A stretch of DNA of 64,000 bases from Couchioplanes caeruleus (GTDB lineage Bacteria; Actinomycetota; Actinomycetes; Mycobacteriales; Micromonosporaceae). The notes below the pieces were generated by a model. The model saw only the letters and a list, made by a program, of their open reading frames with translations. It did not search any database and had not been told where the DNA came from. Position numbers and translations under genes: made by a program. Below, piece after piece: positions 8,202-16,797 of the stretch (position 1 is the stretch's first letter; every line of letters begins with the position of its first letter). The stretch is taken from assembly GCF_003751945.1 (NCBI RefSeq), contig NZ_RJKL01000001.1, forward strand, positions 5,084,001 through 5,148,000. Reading direction: 5' to 3'.

Positions 8202-9635
8202 TCACTCCCCGATCCGCGCCCGGTCGTCGAGACCGTTGCGCCGGATCACCTCCCGGTACCACTTCGCGCTGTCCTTCGGCACCCGCCGCTGCGTGGTGTA
8301 GTCCACGTGCACGAGACCGAAGCGCATCCGGTAGCCCTCGGACCATTCGAAATTGTCCATCAGCGACCAGGCGAAGTATCCCCGAAGGTCAACGCCGTGG
8401 GAAATGGCATCCAGGCAGGCGCGCAGGTGTCCGTCGAGATAGTCGATGCGGTCGGCGTCGTGGACCTCGCCGTCGGCCGACGGGCCGTCCGGGTACGCGG
8501 CGCCGTTCTCGGTGATCAGCAGCGGCACGCCGTAGTCGGCGTGGAGGCGGTCGAGCAGCTTGGTGAGGGCGGCGGGCTCGATCTGCCATCCGATGTCGGT
8601 GATCGGGCCGACCGGCGCGCGGAAGGCGATGCCCTCGGTGCCCGGGTTGTCCGGCGCGGCGGGCTCGCCGGGCCGCGCCGACACGTACACCGGCGTGTAG
8701 AAGTTGACGCCGAGCACGTCGATCGGGACGTTGATGATCGTCTCGTCCCCGTCGCGGATGTGGCTCAAGTCGGTGAAGCGGGTCATGTGCTCGCGCATGT
8801 CATCGGGGTACGCGCCGCGCAGCAGCGGGTCGAGGAAGATCCGGTTGTGCAGCCCGTCGACGATCCGGGCGGCCTCCGCATCGGCCGCGTTCTCCGGGTC
8901 GAGCGGGAAGACCGCCGCCGGGTTCAGGGTGATGCTCACGCTCCGGGCGCCGGCCGAGCGCAGGGCCCGGGCGGCGAGTCCGTGCCCGAGCAGGAGGTGA
9001 TGCACGGCCCGGAAGGCCGCGGCCGGGTCCTGGATGCCGGGTGCGTGCCGGCCGCTCGCGTGGCCCAGGTAGGCCGAGCACCACGGCTCGTTCAGCGTGG
9101 TCCAGGTGCCGACGCGGTCGCCGAGGCGGGCGTGGACGATGGCGGCGTACTCGGCGAAGGCCTCGGCGGTCTCCCGTACGGTCCAGCCGCCACGGTCCTG
9201 CAGTGTCTGCGGCAGGTCCCAGTGGTACAGGGTGACGACGGGGTCGATGCCCTTGCCGATCAGCTCGTCGGTGAGGCGGTCGTAGAAGTCCAGGCCGCGG
9301 GTGTTGACCGGGCCGGTGCCATCGGGCTGCACGCGCGGCCACGCGATGGAGTAGCGGTACGAGGTGAGCCCGAGCTCCGCCATGAGCGCCACGTCCTCGA
9401 CGTAGCGGTGGTAGTGGTCGCAGGCCACGTCGCCGGTGTGTCCAGCGTGCACCCGTCCCGGCGTACGGCTGAAGGTGTCCCAGATGGACAGGCCCCGGCC
9501 GTCCTCGCGCACCGCGCCCTCGATCTGGTACGACGCCGTCGCCGCGCCCCAGACGAAGCCCTCCGGGAACGCGCCCCCCGGCGCCAGTGGTTCGCCGCCC
9601 GGTTCCACCTCGACGGTTGCCGTCATGCGTCTCAC
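8202..9635 (-). CDS. GH1 family beta-glucosidase
   Basis: A 477-residue glycoside hydrolase family 1 enzyme that cleaves terminal beta-glucosyl (or galactosyl) residues. The acid/base motif TLNEPW is near residue 180 and the nucleophile motif LLITENGAAY near residue 375. The N-terminal FPEGFVWGAATASYQIEGA and the C-terminal WSLMDNFEWSEGY aglycone/glycone blocks are intact. Length is normal for the family and no signal peptide is present, so it works on imported cellobiose-like sugars. It is the first gene of an operon with the LacI regulator. Confidence 0.93.
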   Translation of the reverse strand: MRRMTATVEVEPGGEPLAPGGAFPEGFVWGAATASYQIEGAVREDGRGLSIWDTFSRTPGRVHAGHTGDVACDHYHRYVEDVALMAELGLTSYRYSIAWPRVQPDGTGPVNTRGLDFYDRLTDELIGKGIDPVVTLYHWDLPQTLQDRGGWTVRETAEAFAEYAAIVHARLGDRVGTWTTLNEPWCSAYLGHASGRHAPGIQDPAAAFRAVHHLLLGHGLAARALRSAGARSVSITLNPAAVFPLDPENAADAEAARIVDGLHNRIFLDPLLRGAYPDDMREHMTRFTDLSHIRDGDETIINVPIDVLGVNFYTPVYVSARPGEPAAPDNPGTEGIAFRAPVGPITDIGWQIEPAALTKLLDRLHADYGVPLLITENGAAYPDGPSADGEVHDADRIDYLDGHLRACLDAISHGVDLRGYFAWSLMDNFEWSEGYRMRFGLVHVDYTTQRRVPKDSAKWYREVIRRNGLDDRARIGE

Positions 9636-9667
9636 CGCTCCCTGCCTGCCGGCCGCCGCCTGCCGGA

Positions 9668-9710
9668 CCGCGGCCGTTGCATACCTGACCGGTACAGCCT
9701 ACGGCCGCGG
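9668..9710. repeat. Perfect 10-bp inverted repeat between bglB start and upstream gene end
   Basis: CCGCGGCCGT (9668-9677) and ACGGCCGCGG (9701-9710) pair perfectly around a 23-base spacer. It begins 3 bases past the stop of the minus-strand gene above it and lies 33-75 bases before the bglB start. It may be that gene's terminator, or an operator for the LacI regulator. Confidence 0.5.
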
Positions 9711-9712
9711 GA

Positions 9713-10474
9713 TCAACCCGCTCGGAGGGCGCTGAACAGGCGGGGGTCGCCGGTGATGGTCAGCAGGTCCGGTGCCGAGCGGCCCATGAGCGTCAGGAGC
9801 AGGTCGCTGGCGTTGCCCCGGGCCTCGGCCCGCGGATGGTGATCGTCGGAGTCCAGGATCGTGCCGGTGTCGAGCAGGGCGAGCCCCGCGCCGCGCAGGC
9901 GGACGAACCACTCGTAGCTCGCGTCCGTGGCCACGAGATGCACGACGCCGTGCAGGTCGGTCGGGCCCTGGCGGCGGCCGGCGGGCAGCCAGGTGTCGAG
10001 CACCTCGTTGACGCCGTCGGCTGCGAGCTTCGTCTCGATCGGGGTGGGCCGGCCGGCGGCCGTCTCGGCGTCCCAGCGGTGCACCGAGATCTCGTGGGCC
10101 ATCCGCCGGTGCCAGAAGCCGGCCTTCTTGGCCTGCGCCGGCCACGTCCAGGCCGGGAGGTCCGGGTCGAGCGCGTCGAGCGTCTCAATGGTGCCGGTCA
10201 TCTCCCGGCGGAGCCCGTCCAGCGCGTCGGGCCATGCGGGGCGGGGCTCGGGGGTCACCCGGTCGGCGGGCCTGTCGACCACACCGCGGGGCACCGACTC
10301 GCGCACCCAGCGCAGGAGCACGGTGAGGTGCTCGGTGAGATCCGCGACCGTCCAGCCCGGGCACGCGGGCACGGCGGCATCGGGGCCGGTCTCGGCGACC
10401 GCGTCCTGGAGCGCCGGGCCGTCGGCGCGTAGCGCCGCCAGCCAGAAGTCCTTCGTCGCGTTGAGCCTGTTCAT
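9713..10474 (-). CDS. Maleylpyruvate isomerase / mycothiol-binding family protein
   Basis: A 253-residue protein of the actinobacterial MDMPI/DinB-like family (TIGR03083 type). The N-terminal four-helix part carries VPACPGWTVADLTEHL (residues about 36-52), the usual W-x-V-x-D-L-x-x-H metal-site motif. WHRRMAHEISVHRWDAE near residue 130 supplies the second His pair. Relatives use mycothiol as cofactor, fitting an actinobacterium. The substrate is unknown. The open frame extends to 10921 but only as a shadow of murB. The ATG at 10474 follows a GGGAGAAG ribosome binding site. Confidence 0.8.
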   Translation of the reverse strand: MNRLNATKDFWLAALRADGPALQDAVAETGPDAAVPACPGWTVADLTEHLTVLLRWVRESVPRGVVDRPADRVTPEPRPAWPDALDGLRREMTGTIETLDALDPDLPAWTWPAQAKKAGFWHRRMAHEISVHRWDAETAAGRPTPIETKLAADGVNEVLDTWLPAGRRQGPTDLHGVVHLVATDASYEWFVRLRGAGLALLDTGTILDSDDHHPRAEARGNASDLLLTLMGRSAPDLLTITGDPRLFSALRAG

Positions 10475-10528
10475 CAGCTTCTCCCGCTCGAGGAGGACCA
10501 CCTGTGCGTTCCCCGCGGCCCGTCGGCC

Positions 10529-10534
10529 TAGGGT
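10529..10534 (+). promoter_or_regulatory. -10-like box of murB, leaderless
   Basis: TAGGGT lies seven bases before the GTG at 10542, which lacks a ribosome binding site. This spacing suggests transcription starting at the start codon. No clear -35 is visible. Confidence 0.4.
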
Positions 10535-10541
10535 GAACGTC

Positions 10542-11630
10542 GTGCCTGACGTTAGTGCTGATCCACCCGCCACCGCACCTGCTGCGCATGCCAGTTCGCT
10601 GGCGGCGTACACGACGCTACGCCTCGGGGGTCCCGCGGGCACGCTGACCCCGGCGTCAGAAACCGACGAAGCGGTAGAAATCATGCGCGGGGCGGCGCGC
10701 AAGGGGGAACGGGTCCTGGTTCTCGCCGGCGGCAGCAACGTCGTGATCGCGGATGAGGGCTTCCCCGGACAGGTGATGCTGTTGCGCACCCGGGGGACCC
10801 GTGTGGTGGACCGCGACTCGCGAGGCGTGCTGGTGCGGGTTGCGGCGGGGGAGCCGTGGGACGGGTTCGTCGCCGCGACGCTCGCCGACGGGCTCTCCGG
10901 CCTGGAGGCGCTGTCGGGCATCCCCGGCTCCGCCGGCGCGACGCCGATCCAGAACGTCGGCGCGTACGGTCAGGAGGTCGCACACACCGTCGAGGCGGTG
11001 CACGTCTACGACCGGCTGGACGACCAGGTGAAGACGCTGTCGCTGCCGGAGTGCCGGTTCGCGTACAGGTCCAGTGTGTTCAAGCGCAACGACCGGTGGC
11101 TGGTCCTGGAGGTCGACTTCCGGCTCGCCGTCGCCACGGACTCGGCCCCTATCCGGTACGCCGAGCTCGCCCGCAACCTGGGCGTCGAGGCCGGCGAGCG
11201 GGTCCCGGCGAAGCAGGTGCGCGACACCGTGCTGAAGCTGCGGGCCGGCAAGGGCATGGTCCTGGATCCCGAGGACCTCGACACCCGCTCGGTCGGCTCG
11301 TTCTTCACCAACCCGGTGCTCTCCGCGCAGGAGTGGGCCGGGGTGCAGGACCGGCTCGCCGACGCGGGCGAGCCGCCGAGCTGGCCGGCGCCGAACGGCA
11401 CGGTCAAGGTGCCGGCGGCCTGGCTGATCGAGAAGGCGGGGTTCGCCAAGGGGTACGGCCGCCGCGGCGGCGTCGCGATCTCGTCGAAGCACACGCTGGC
11501 CCTGACGCACCGCGGCGGCGGTACGACGACCGCCCTGCTGGAGCTGGCCCGCGAGATCCGCGACGGCGTGCACGACCGGTTCGGCGTGGTGCTGCACCCC
11601 GAACCGGTCCTCGTGAACTGCGTCCTCTAG
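10542..11630 (+). CDS. murB: UDP-N-acetylmuramate dehydrogenase
   Basis: A 362-residue FAD enzyme that reduces UDP-GlcNAc-enolpyruvate to UDP-MurNAc in peptidoglycan precursor synthesis, in the cytoplasm. The FAD-binding part shows LAGGSNVVI near residue 66 and SGIPGSAGATPIQNVGAYGQ near 126-145. The catalytic region has YRSSVFK near 180 and the Ser loop RSVGSFFTNP near 250. GTGs at 10533 and 10542 are both in frame. The latter fits the -10 position. The long upstream open frame is antisense to the neighbouring gene. Confidence 0.93.
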   Translation: MPDVSADPPATAPAAHASSLAAYTTLRLGGPAGTLTPASETDEAVEIMRGAARKGERVLVLAGGSNVVIADEGFPGQVMLLRTRGTRVVDRDSRGVLVRVAAGEPWDGFVAATLADGLSGLEALSGIPGSAGATPIQNVGAYGQEVAHTVEAVHVYDRLDDQVKTLSLPECRFAYRSSVFKRNDRWLVLEVDFRLAVATDSAPIRYAELARNLGVEAGERVPAKQVRDTVLKLRAGKGMVLDPEDLDTRSVGSFFTNPVLSAQEWAGVQDRLADAGEPPSWPAPNGTVKVPAAWLIEKAGFAKGYGRRGGVAISSKHTLALTHRGGGTTTALLELAREIRDGVHDRFGVVLHPEPVLVNCVL

Positions 11631-11634
11631 CCGC

Positions 11635-12147
11635 TCAGCGCCAGCCGAAGACCTGCGTCCAGTAGAAGGTGCCGTCCTGCGAGTTGCGTACGCCCGCCCC
11701 GAAGGACCTGGCCTCACAGTTGAGGATGTTCACGCGGTGCTCGGGGCTGGCCATCCAGGCGTCCATCACCTCGGCGGCGGTGGAGAAGCCCCAGGCGATG
11801 TTCTCCGCGGCCACGTCGGAGTAGCCGGCGGCGCGCGAGCGGGTCTCGAACGTCGAGCCCCGCCAGCCGATGTGCCCGAAGTCGCCGGTGGTCGCCATGT
11901 AGTGGCTCTGGCGTACGGCCGCGACCATCAGTTCGTCGTCCACGGTCAGCGGGGCACAGCCCGCGAGCATCCGCTCCTCGTTGGTCCGCACGATCACCTC
12001 GTCCATCAGCATCTCCGAGGTGGTGGGACCCGCGGCGGCCACCGCGGCGGGTCCGCCCGTCTCGGCGTGCGCGGGCGTCGTCGTGCACGCGAGCAGGGCG
12101 GCCGGCGCGGCCGCGGCGAGGGCGATACGTCGTACGGCTTTGAACAC
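11635..12147 (-). CDS. Secreted CAP-domain protein (SCP/PR-1 family)
   Basis: A 170-residue exported protein. The N-terminal signal ends with ALLAC, which fits a lipobox, so it may be a lipoprotein; the later AHA site could instead be cleaved by signal peptidase I. The CAP domain spans about residues 45-168, with HIGWRGSTFETR, the AENIAWG motif and the WMASPEHRVNILN motif. CAP proteins in bacteria are linked to surface or sporulation functions of unclear chemistry. The start is GTG at 12147 behind AGGAAAG, just after a 7-bp hairpin (12158-12174). Convergent with murB. Confidence 0.85.
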   Translation of the reverse strand: MFKAVRRIALAAAAPAALLACTTTPAHAETGGPAAVAAAGPTTSEMLMDEVIVRTNEERMLAGCAPLTVDDELMVAAVRQSHYMATTGDFGHIGWRGSTFETRSRAAGYSDVAAENIAWGFSTAAEVMDAWMASPEHRVNILNCEARSFGAGVRNSQDGTFYWTQVFGWR

Positions 12148-12265
12148 GGACTTTCCTCCCGGTCCACGACCGGGCTCCTGTTCGCCCGGCCAGCCCTATC
12201 GGACCGGATTTCTGTAGTTACGTCCTATCTTTGGTATTTTCCGGCTGTCTCACGCGCCTGCCGTG

Positions 12266-12958
12266 TCACTCTGTGGGGATGGTCAGGGGTAGTCGGATCT
12301 CGGCCCCCGCGCCCGTCGCCGGATCGAAGGTGAGCTCCACCGAGCCGCCGTGCCGGTTGGCGATCGCGTCCGCGAGCAGCATCCACAGGGCCGTGCTGCG
12401 GCGCCGGTGCGGCGGATCGGGGTCGGCCAGCATGCCGGCCATGAGGTGCTCGTCGGTGAGCTTCTCCGACTGTCGCGCGGTCACCGTGATCCGCCACCCC
12501 GCGTCGCCGGCCTCGGTGCTTACTGCGGCGGACCGGTCGGCGGCCCCGCTCGCGACGGTGCCGACCACGGCATAGAAGAGGTCCCGCAGCAGCGGGGCGT
12601 CGGCGGACAGCGGCGGCCCGTCCGAGGTCCGCACGGTCGCGGCGGTGTAGGGCTCCTGGCTCGCCAGCAGTTCCGCCACCTCGCGGATCACCGCACCCGG
12701 GTCCACCGTCGTGGGCCACAGCTCGAGATCGCCGGTCTGCAGCCTGCTGACCACCATGAGATCTTCGACCAGCGCCAGCATCCGGTCGGTGTTGCGCCGT
12801 ACGGCCGCCAGCGCCACCGACCGCTCGGCCGGGGCGAGATCGTCGGTGTCGAGGCTCTCGGTGAACGACGCGATCGTGGTCAGCGGCGTCCGCAGCTCGT
12901 GGGAGACGACCGCGAGGAAGCGAGCCTGCAGCGCGAAGACGTTCGTGGGGGTTCGCAC
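12266..12958 (-). CDS. Truncated, degenerate sensor histidine kinase
   Basis: A 230-residue protein starting almost directly at a HisKA domain: the H-box FLAVVSHELRTPLTTI is at residues 14-29. It has no sensor or membrane segment. The ATPase part is degraded. The N-box asparagines are replaced (DLFYAVVGTV near residue 130), no DxGxG G1 motif is visible, and the usual GLGL lid is replaced by LWMLLADAIANRHGG near residue 195. It can probably dimerise and carry or remove phosphate, but autophosphorylation is doubtful. It diverges from the OmpR-type regulator gene and may be its partner. The GTG start sits 5 bases after a TATAGT box. Confidence 0.7.
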   Translation of the reverse strand: MRTPTNVFALQARFLAVVSHELRTPLTTIASFTESLDTDDLAPAERSVALAAVRRNTDRMLALVEDLMVVSRLQTGDLELWPTTVDPGAVIREVAELLASQEPYTAATVRTSDGPPLSADAPLLRDLFYAVVGTVASGAADRSAAVSTEAGDAGWRITVTARQSEKLTDEHLMAGMLADPDPPHRRRSTALWMLLADAIANRHGGSVELTFDPATGAGAEIRLPLTIPTE

Positions 12959-12963
12959 GCTGA

Positions 12964-12969
12964 ACTATA
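12964..12969 (-). promoter_or_regulatory. -10-like box of the degenerate kinase gene, leaderless
   Basis: TATAGT on the minus strand ends five bases before the GTG at 12958, with no ribosome binding site, again suggesting a leaderless mRNA. Confidence 0.4.
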
Positions 12970-13149
12970 ACTTTCCGTATATGAACAGACACGTCACGCT
13001 ATCGTGGTTTTGGACATTTCATCTTCGCCGCCCGCGCCCGCGGGGGGCGTGAGCAAGACGCTGACCCGGACCGAGCGCGTGCCGCGCCCGGCGGGCAGCC
13101 GCGTCTGGCGACGCGCCGGGGCGGAGGCGGAGGGCATGGTGACGAGCGC

Positions 13150-13848
13150 ATGAGCAGACTGCTCGTGGTCGAGGACGACCCGGACATCGCCCTGGCCCTG
13201 CGGCTGCTCTTCAGCCGCGCCGGGTACGAGGTGGCGCACGCGGGCGACGGGCGCACCGGCTTGAAGGAGGCGTACGCGGAGCACCCGGACCTGGTGGTGC
13301 TCGACGTCGGTCTCCCGGAGATGGACGGCTGGCAGGTGCTCGAGCGGCTCCGGGACGTGTCCGACGTGCCCGTGCTGGTGCTGACGGCACACGGACAGGA
13401 GGCGGAGAAGGTCCGCGGCCTGCGCGGCGGTGCCGACGACTACCTGACCAAGCCGTTCGCGAACAACGAGCTGCTGGCCCGGGTGGAGGCGTTGCTGCGC
13501 CGCTCGTCCAGCGGCCAGAACAGTTGGGCCAGCCAGATCTACGACGACGGCCTGGTGCACCTGGACCCGACGAAGCGCCGGGTCTACGTCAAGGGCGACG
13601 AGAAGCGCCTCACGCCGACCGAGTTCCGGTTGCTCAACGCCCTGGTTCGGCACGCGGGCGCCGTGCTGAGCCCCAACCAGCTCCTCACCCAGGCGTGGGA
13701 CGACCCCACGGGCATCGGCCAGGAGCGCGTCAAGTTCGCCGTGCTCCGGCTGCGCCGCAAGCTCGGCTGGTCGGATCCCGACGAGTCCCCGATCGAGTCC
13801 GTACGCGGATTCGGCTACCGCTACCGGCGCCCGGGCGGTGACACCTGA
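13150..13848 (+). CDS. OmpR-family response regulator
   Basis: A 232-residue two-domain regulator. The receiver domain (residues 1-118) has the acidic pair VEDDPD, the phospho-acceptor in LVVLDVGLPEMDG (about Asp52), the Thr in LVLTAHG and the Lys in TKPF. A winged-helix DNA-binding domain follows (about 130-228) with LTPTEFRLLNALV and VRGFGYRYR. The gene diverges from the degenerate kinase gene and lies immediately upstream of the chemotaxis operon. The cheA promoter-like element starts only 28 bases after its stop, so it may not belong to that operon. Confidence 0.9.
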   Translation: MSRLLVVEDDPDIALALRLLFSRAGYEVAHAGDGRTGLKEAYAEHPDLVVLDVGLPEMDGWQVLERLRDVSDVPVLVLTAHGQEAEKVRGLRGGADDYLTKPFANNELLARVEALLRRSSSGQNSWASQIYDDGLVHLDPTKRRVYVKGDEKRLTPTEFRLLNALVRHAGAVLSPNQLLTQAWDDPTGIGQERVKFAVLRLRRKLGWSDPDESPIESVRGFGYRYRRPGGDT

Positions 13849-13883
13849 GCCGCAACCGGTAGCGGTCCGGGTGTCCTCAGGTG
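13842..13883 (+). terminator. Nested hairpin between the response regulator and cheA
   Basis: CACCTGAG (13842-13849) pairs with CTCAGGTG (13876-13883), with an inner CCGC/GCGG stem (13850-13853 / 13862-13865). It includes the regulator's stop codon and overlaps the -35 of the cheA promoter element. It could separate the two transcripts. The stem is short. Confidence 0.35.
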
Positions 13884-13903
13884 GGGCTCCGGTGGGTCGA
13901 TGA
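13876..13903 (+). promoter_or_regulatory. Flagellar-type promoter element before cheA
   Basis: CTCA (13876-13879), 16 bases, then GTCGATGA (13896-13903). The same CTCA-N16/17-G(C/T)CGA arrangement precedes flgB, fliM, all three flagellin genes and flgN in this window. The predicted start leaves about 25 bases of leader containing the AGGAGG site of cheA. Confidence 0.65.
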
Positions 13904-13934
13904 GGGATTTGGGAAACGAGCAGGAGGTAGGGCG

Positions 13935-16358
13935 TTGGAAGACCTTGGCGAGATCGTCGGCGAATTCCTCATGGAGAGCCACGAGAACCTGGACCAGATC
14001 GACCGGGATCTCGTCGCGCTGGAGCAGAACCCGGCCTCGCGTGACCTGATCGCCCGCATCTTCCGGGCGATCCACACGATCAAGGGCACCAGTGGCTTCC
14101 TGGCCTTCACCCGGTTGGAGACGCTCGCGCACGCGGGCGAGTCCCTGCTGTCGCGGCTGCGCGACGGCGTCCAGCCGGTCACGCCGACCACGATCACCAC
14201 GCTGCTGGCCACGATCGACGGCGTCCGGTCGCTGCTGGAGGCCATCGAGCAGAACGGCAGCGAGGGTGAGGTCGACGTCGACAACATCATCACCGCCGTC
14301 CACGCGCAGATGAACGCACCCGGCGACGCTGCACCGGCGGCTCCCGCCGCGCCCGCCGCACCGGCCGCGCCCGCCGCGCCGGCCGCACCCGCCGCGCCGG
14401 CCGCGGAAGCCCCGGCGGCCGAAGCCCCGGCGGCGAAAGCTGCCGAGAAGCCCGAGCCCCTCGAGGAGAAGCCGGTCCGCCCGGCGCCCGAACCCGTCGA
14501 GGGTCAGCGCCGCCCGCTCGGCGAGATCCTCGTCGAGACCGGCGCGGCGGAGGCCACGGACGTCGGCTCCGCGCTGCAGGCGCAGCTCGAGGGCGACGAG
14601 CGCAAACTCGGCACGATCCTGCTGGAGGAAGGCAAGACCCAGCCCGGCGCGGTCAACGACGCGCTGCAGGCGCAGGCGCCGAAGCGCAGCGTCGCCGACA
14701 GCGCGATCCGGGTGGACGTCGACCTGCTCGACACCCTCATGAACATGGTCGGTGAGCTCGTGCTCGCCCGTAACCAGCTCGTCCGCGGCGTGATGGAGAT
14801 CGGCGACTCCGGCCTGGTCCGCAGCGCCCAGCGGCTCGGCATGATCACCTCCGAACTGCAGGAGGGGATCATGAAGACCCGGATGCAGCCCATCGAGCAC
14901 ATCTGGTCCAAGCTGCCCCGGGTCATCCGGGACCTGTCCAACTCGCTCGGCAAGAAGGTCGAGCTGGTCATGGAGGGCAAGGAGACGGAGCTCGACCGCA
15001 GCCTGCTCGAGGCCGTCAAGGACCCGTTGACCCACCTGGTCCGCAACGCCGTCGACCACGGCATCGAGGAGGCCGACCGGCGGATCGCCGCGGGCAAGAA
15101 CCCGCAGGGAACGCTGACGCTGCGCGCGTACCACGAGGGTGGGCACGTCGCGGTCGAGGTCGCCGACGACGGCGCCGGCATGGACGTCAACCGGATCGCG
15201 CAGAAGGCCGTGGAGAAGGGCCTGCTGCGTGCCGACCAGATTCCGAACATGGACAAGCGCGAGATCATGGCGATGGTCTTCCAGCCCGGCTTCTCCACCG
15301 CGGCAAAGGTGACCAACGTGTCCGGCCGCGGCGTCGGCATGGACGTCGTCAAGACCAACATCGAGCGGATCGGCGGCGCGGTCAGCGTCGACTCGACGCT
15401 GGGCCAGGGCACGGTCTGGCGCCTCACGATCCCGCTGACGCTGGCGATCATCCAGGCGCTGACCGTCGACTGTGGCGACCAGCGCTACGTGGTGCCGCAG
15501 GTCGCGGTCCTGGAGCTGGTCTTCATCGACGGCCAGTCCACGAAGATCGAGTACGCCTCCGGCGCGCCCGTCTACCGCCTGCGCGGCAAGCTCCTGCCGC
15601 TCGTCCGCCTGGACCGGGCCCTCGGCCTCGACCCCGGCGGCGACCAGGGCGTCTACATCATGGTGCTGCAGGCCGACGGGCGCCGCTTCGGCCTCGTCGT
15701 GGACCGCGTCCTCAACACCGAGGAGGTCGTGGTCAAGGCGCTCAACACCCGGTTCAAGGACATCGGCCTGTACGCCGGCGCCACGATCCTCGGCGACGGC
15801 AAGGTCGGCCTGATCCTCGACGCCTCCGCGCTGGCGCGTCGCTCGCACCTCGCGGTCGACGCCGGGCGGGAGAACCTCGTCGGCACGTCCCGGGCGGCCG
15901 GCGGTGCCGGCACCGGCGAACGCCTGCTGATCACCGCGGTCGGGGAGCGCCGGGTGGCGATCCCGCTCGACACGGTGACCCGCCTGGAGGAATTCCCGCG
16001 GGACCGCATCGAGCACGCCGGCTCCCGCGAGGTGGTGCAGTACCGCGGCCAGATCCTGCCGCTGGTGCGACTGTCCCACCTCCTGGGGGCGTACAGCGAG
16101 ATGGAAGAGGGCGACACCGTCTCGGTGGTCGTCTACAGCGAGGGGGGCCGCAGCGTGGCGCTGGTCGTGGACCGGATCGTCGACATCGCCGAGAACTCGA
16201 CCACCGCCCGGCGCGACGCGGAAGAGGACGGTCTCGTCGGTACGGCGGTCATCCAACAGCGAGTGACCGAGCTGCTCGACGTGCGCCGCGCGATCCTCGC
16301 CGCCGACCCGAACTTCTACAACGAGATGTCCGACTCCGAGATGCTGGTGGAGGCCTGA
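13935..16358 (+). CDS. cheA: Chemotaxis histidine kinase CheA
   Basis: An 807-residue CheA, the central kinase that autophosphorylates and passes phosphate to CheY and CheB. It carries an Hpt domain with the phospho-His in AIHTIKGTSGF (about His47). An Ala/Pro linker (about 128-160) leads to two short helical repeats (LGEILVETG...ALQAQ, LGTILLEEG...ALQAQ, about 195-245). The dimerisation and ATPase domains follow (HLVRNAVDHG N-box, DDGAGMD, GRGVGMDVVK). It ends in two CheW-like domains (about 510-650 and 655-800), one more than usual. The start chosen is TTG at 13935, 6 bases after AGGAGGT; upstream in-frame codons have no such site. Confidence 0.93.
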   Translation: MEDLGEIVGEFLMESHENLDQIDRDLVALEQNPASRDLIARIFRAIHTIKGTSGFLAFTRLETLAHAGESLLSRLRDGVQPVTPTTITTLLATIDGVRSLLEAIEQNGSEGEVDVDNIITAVHAQMNAPGDAAPAAPAAPAAPAAPAAPAAPAAPAAEAPAAEAPAAKAAEKPEPLEEKPVRPAPEPVEGQRRPLGEILVETGAAEATDVGSALQAQLEGDERKLGTILLEEGKTQPGAVNDALQAQAPKRSVADSAIRVDVDLLDTLMNMVGELVLARNQLVRGVMEIGDSGLVRSAQRLGMITSELQEGIMKTRMQPIEHIWSKLPRVIRDLSNSLGKKVELVMEGKETELDRSLLEAVKDPLTHLVRNAVDHGIEEADRRIAAGKNPQGTLTLRAYHEGGHVAVEVADDGAGMDVNRIAQKAVEKGLLRADQIPNMDKREIMAMVFQPGFSTAAKVTNVSGRGVGMDVVKTNIERIGGAVSVDSTLGQGTVWRLTIPLTLAIIQALTVDCGDQRYVVPQVAVLELVFIDGQSTKIEYASGAPVYRLRGKLLPLVRLDRALGLDPGGDQGVYIMVLQADGRRFGLVVDRVLNTEEVVVKALNTRFKDIGLYAGATILGDGKVGLILDASALARRSHLAVDAGRENLVGTSRAAGGAGTGERLLITAVGERRVAIPLDTVTRLEEFPRDRIEHAGSREVVQYRGQILPLVRLSHLLGAYSEMEEGDTVSVVVYSEGGRSVALVVDRIVDIAENSTTARRDAEEDGLVGTAVIQQRVTELLDVRRAILAADPNFYNEMSDSEMLVEA

Positions 16359-16359
16359 G

Positions 16360-16797
16360 ATGGCGAGCCGGCAGTTCGCTACCTTCGAGGTGGCAGACCA
16401 GTTGTTCGGGGTCGAGGTCGACACCGTCCAGGAAGTGCTCTCCTACAACGAGTACACCCCGGTGCCGCTGGCGCCTCCGGCGGTCGGCGGGCTCTTCAAC
16501 CTGCGCGGCCAGGTGATCGCGGCGGTCGACCTGCGGGTGCAGCTCGGCCTCGTCCGCCAGGCCCTGCAGGGCCCGGTGATGAATGTGATCCTGCGCGGTG
16601 ACGGCGAGCCGGTCAGCCTGCTCGTGGATCGCATCGGCGAGGTGGTCGACCTGGAAGACGACGCGTTCGAGCCGCCGCCGGACACGCTCGCCGGTCCCAC
16701 CCGCGAGCTGGTGACCGGAACCTTCAAGATGGATGGCCGGCTGATGCTGGCCCTGGACGTCAACCAGGCCGTCGACACCTCTCGAGCCACCACCTGA
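16360..16797 (+). CDS. cheW: Chemotaxis coupling protein CheW
   Basis: A 145-residue single CheW domain that links chemoreceptors to CheA. Typical blocks are FGVEVDTVQEVL near residue 15, GGLFNLRGQVIAAVDLR near 45 and LLVDRIGEVV near 87. The gene starts one base after the cheA stop and its own TGA overlaps the next ATG (TGATG), so expression is coupled on both sides. Confidence 0.93.
   Translation: MASRQFATFEVADQLFGVEVDTVQEVLSYNEYTPVPLAPPAVGGLFNLRGQVIAAVDLRVQLGLVRQALQGPVMNVILRGDGEPVSLLVDRIGEVVDLEDDAFEPPPDTLAGPTRELVTGTFKMDGRLMLALDVNQAVDTSRATT

Noticed and set aside
14330..14440. CRISPR-like or tandem-repeat array in cheA
   Set aside because: The GCGCCGGCC-type repetition is the Ala/Pro linker of CheA in frame. 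No CRISPR spacing is seen anywhere in the window.
13821..16424. An 867-codon minus-strand open frame opposite cheA
   Set aside because: Same reason: a mirror of the cheA coding bias, with no start signal or domain.
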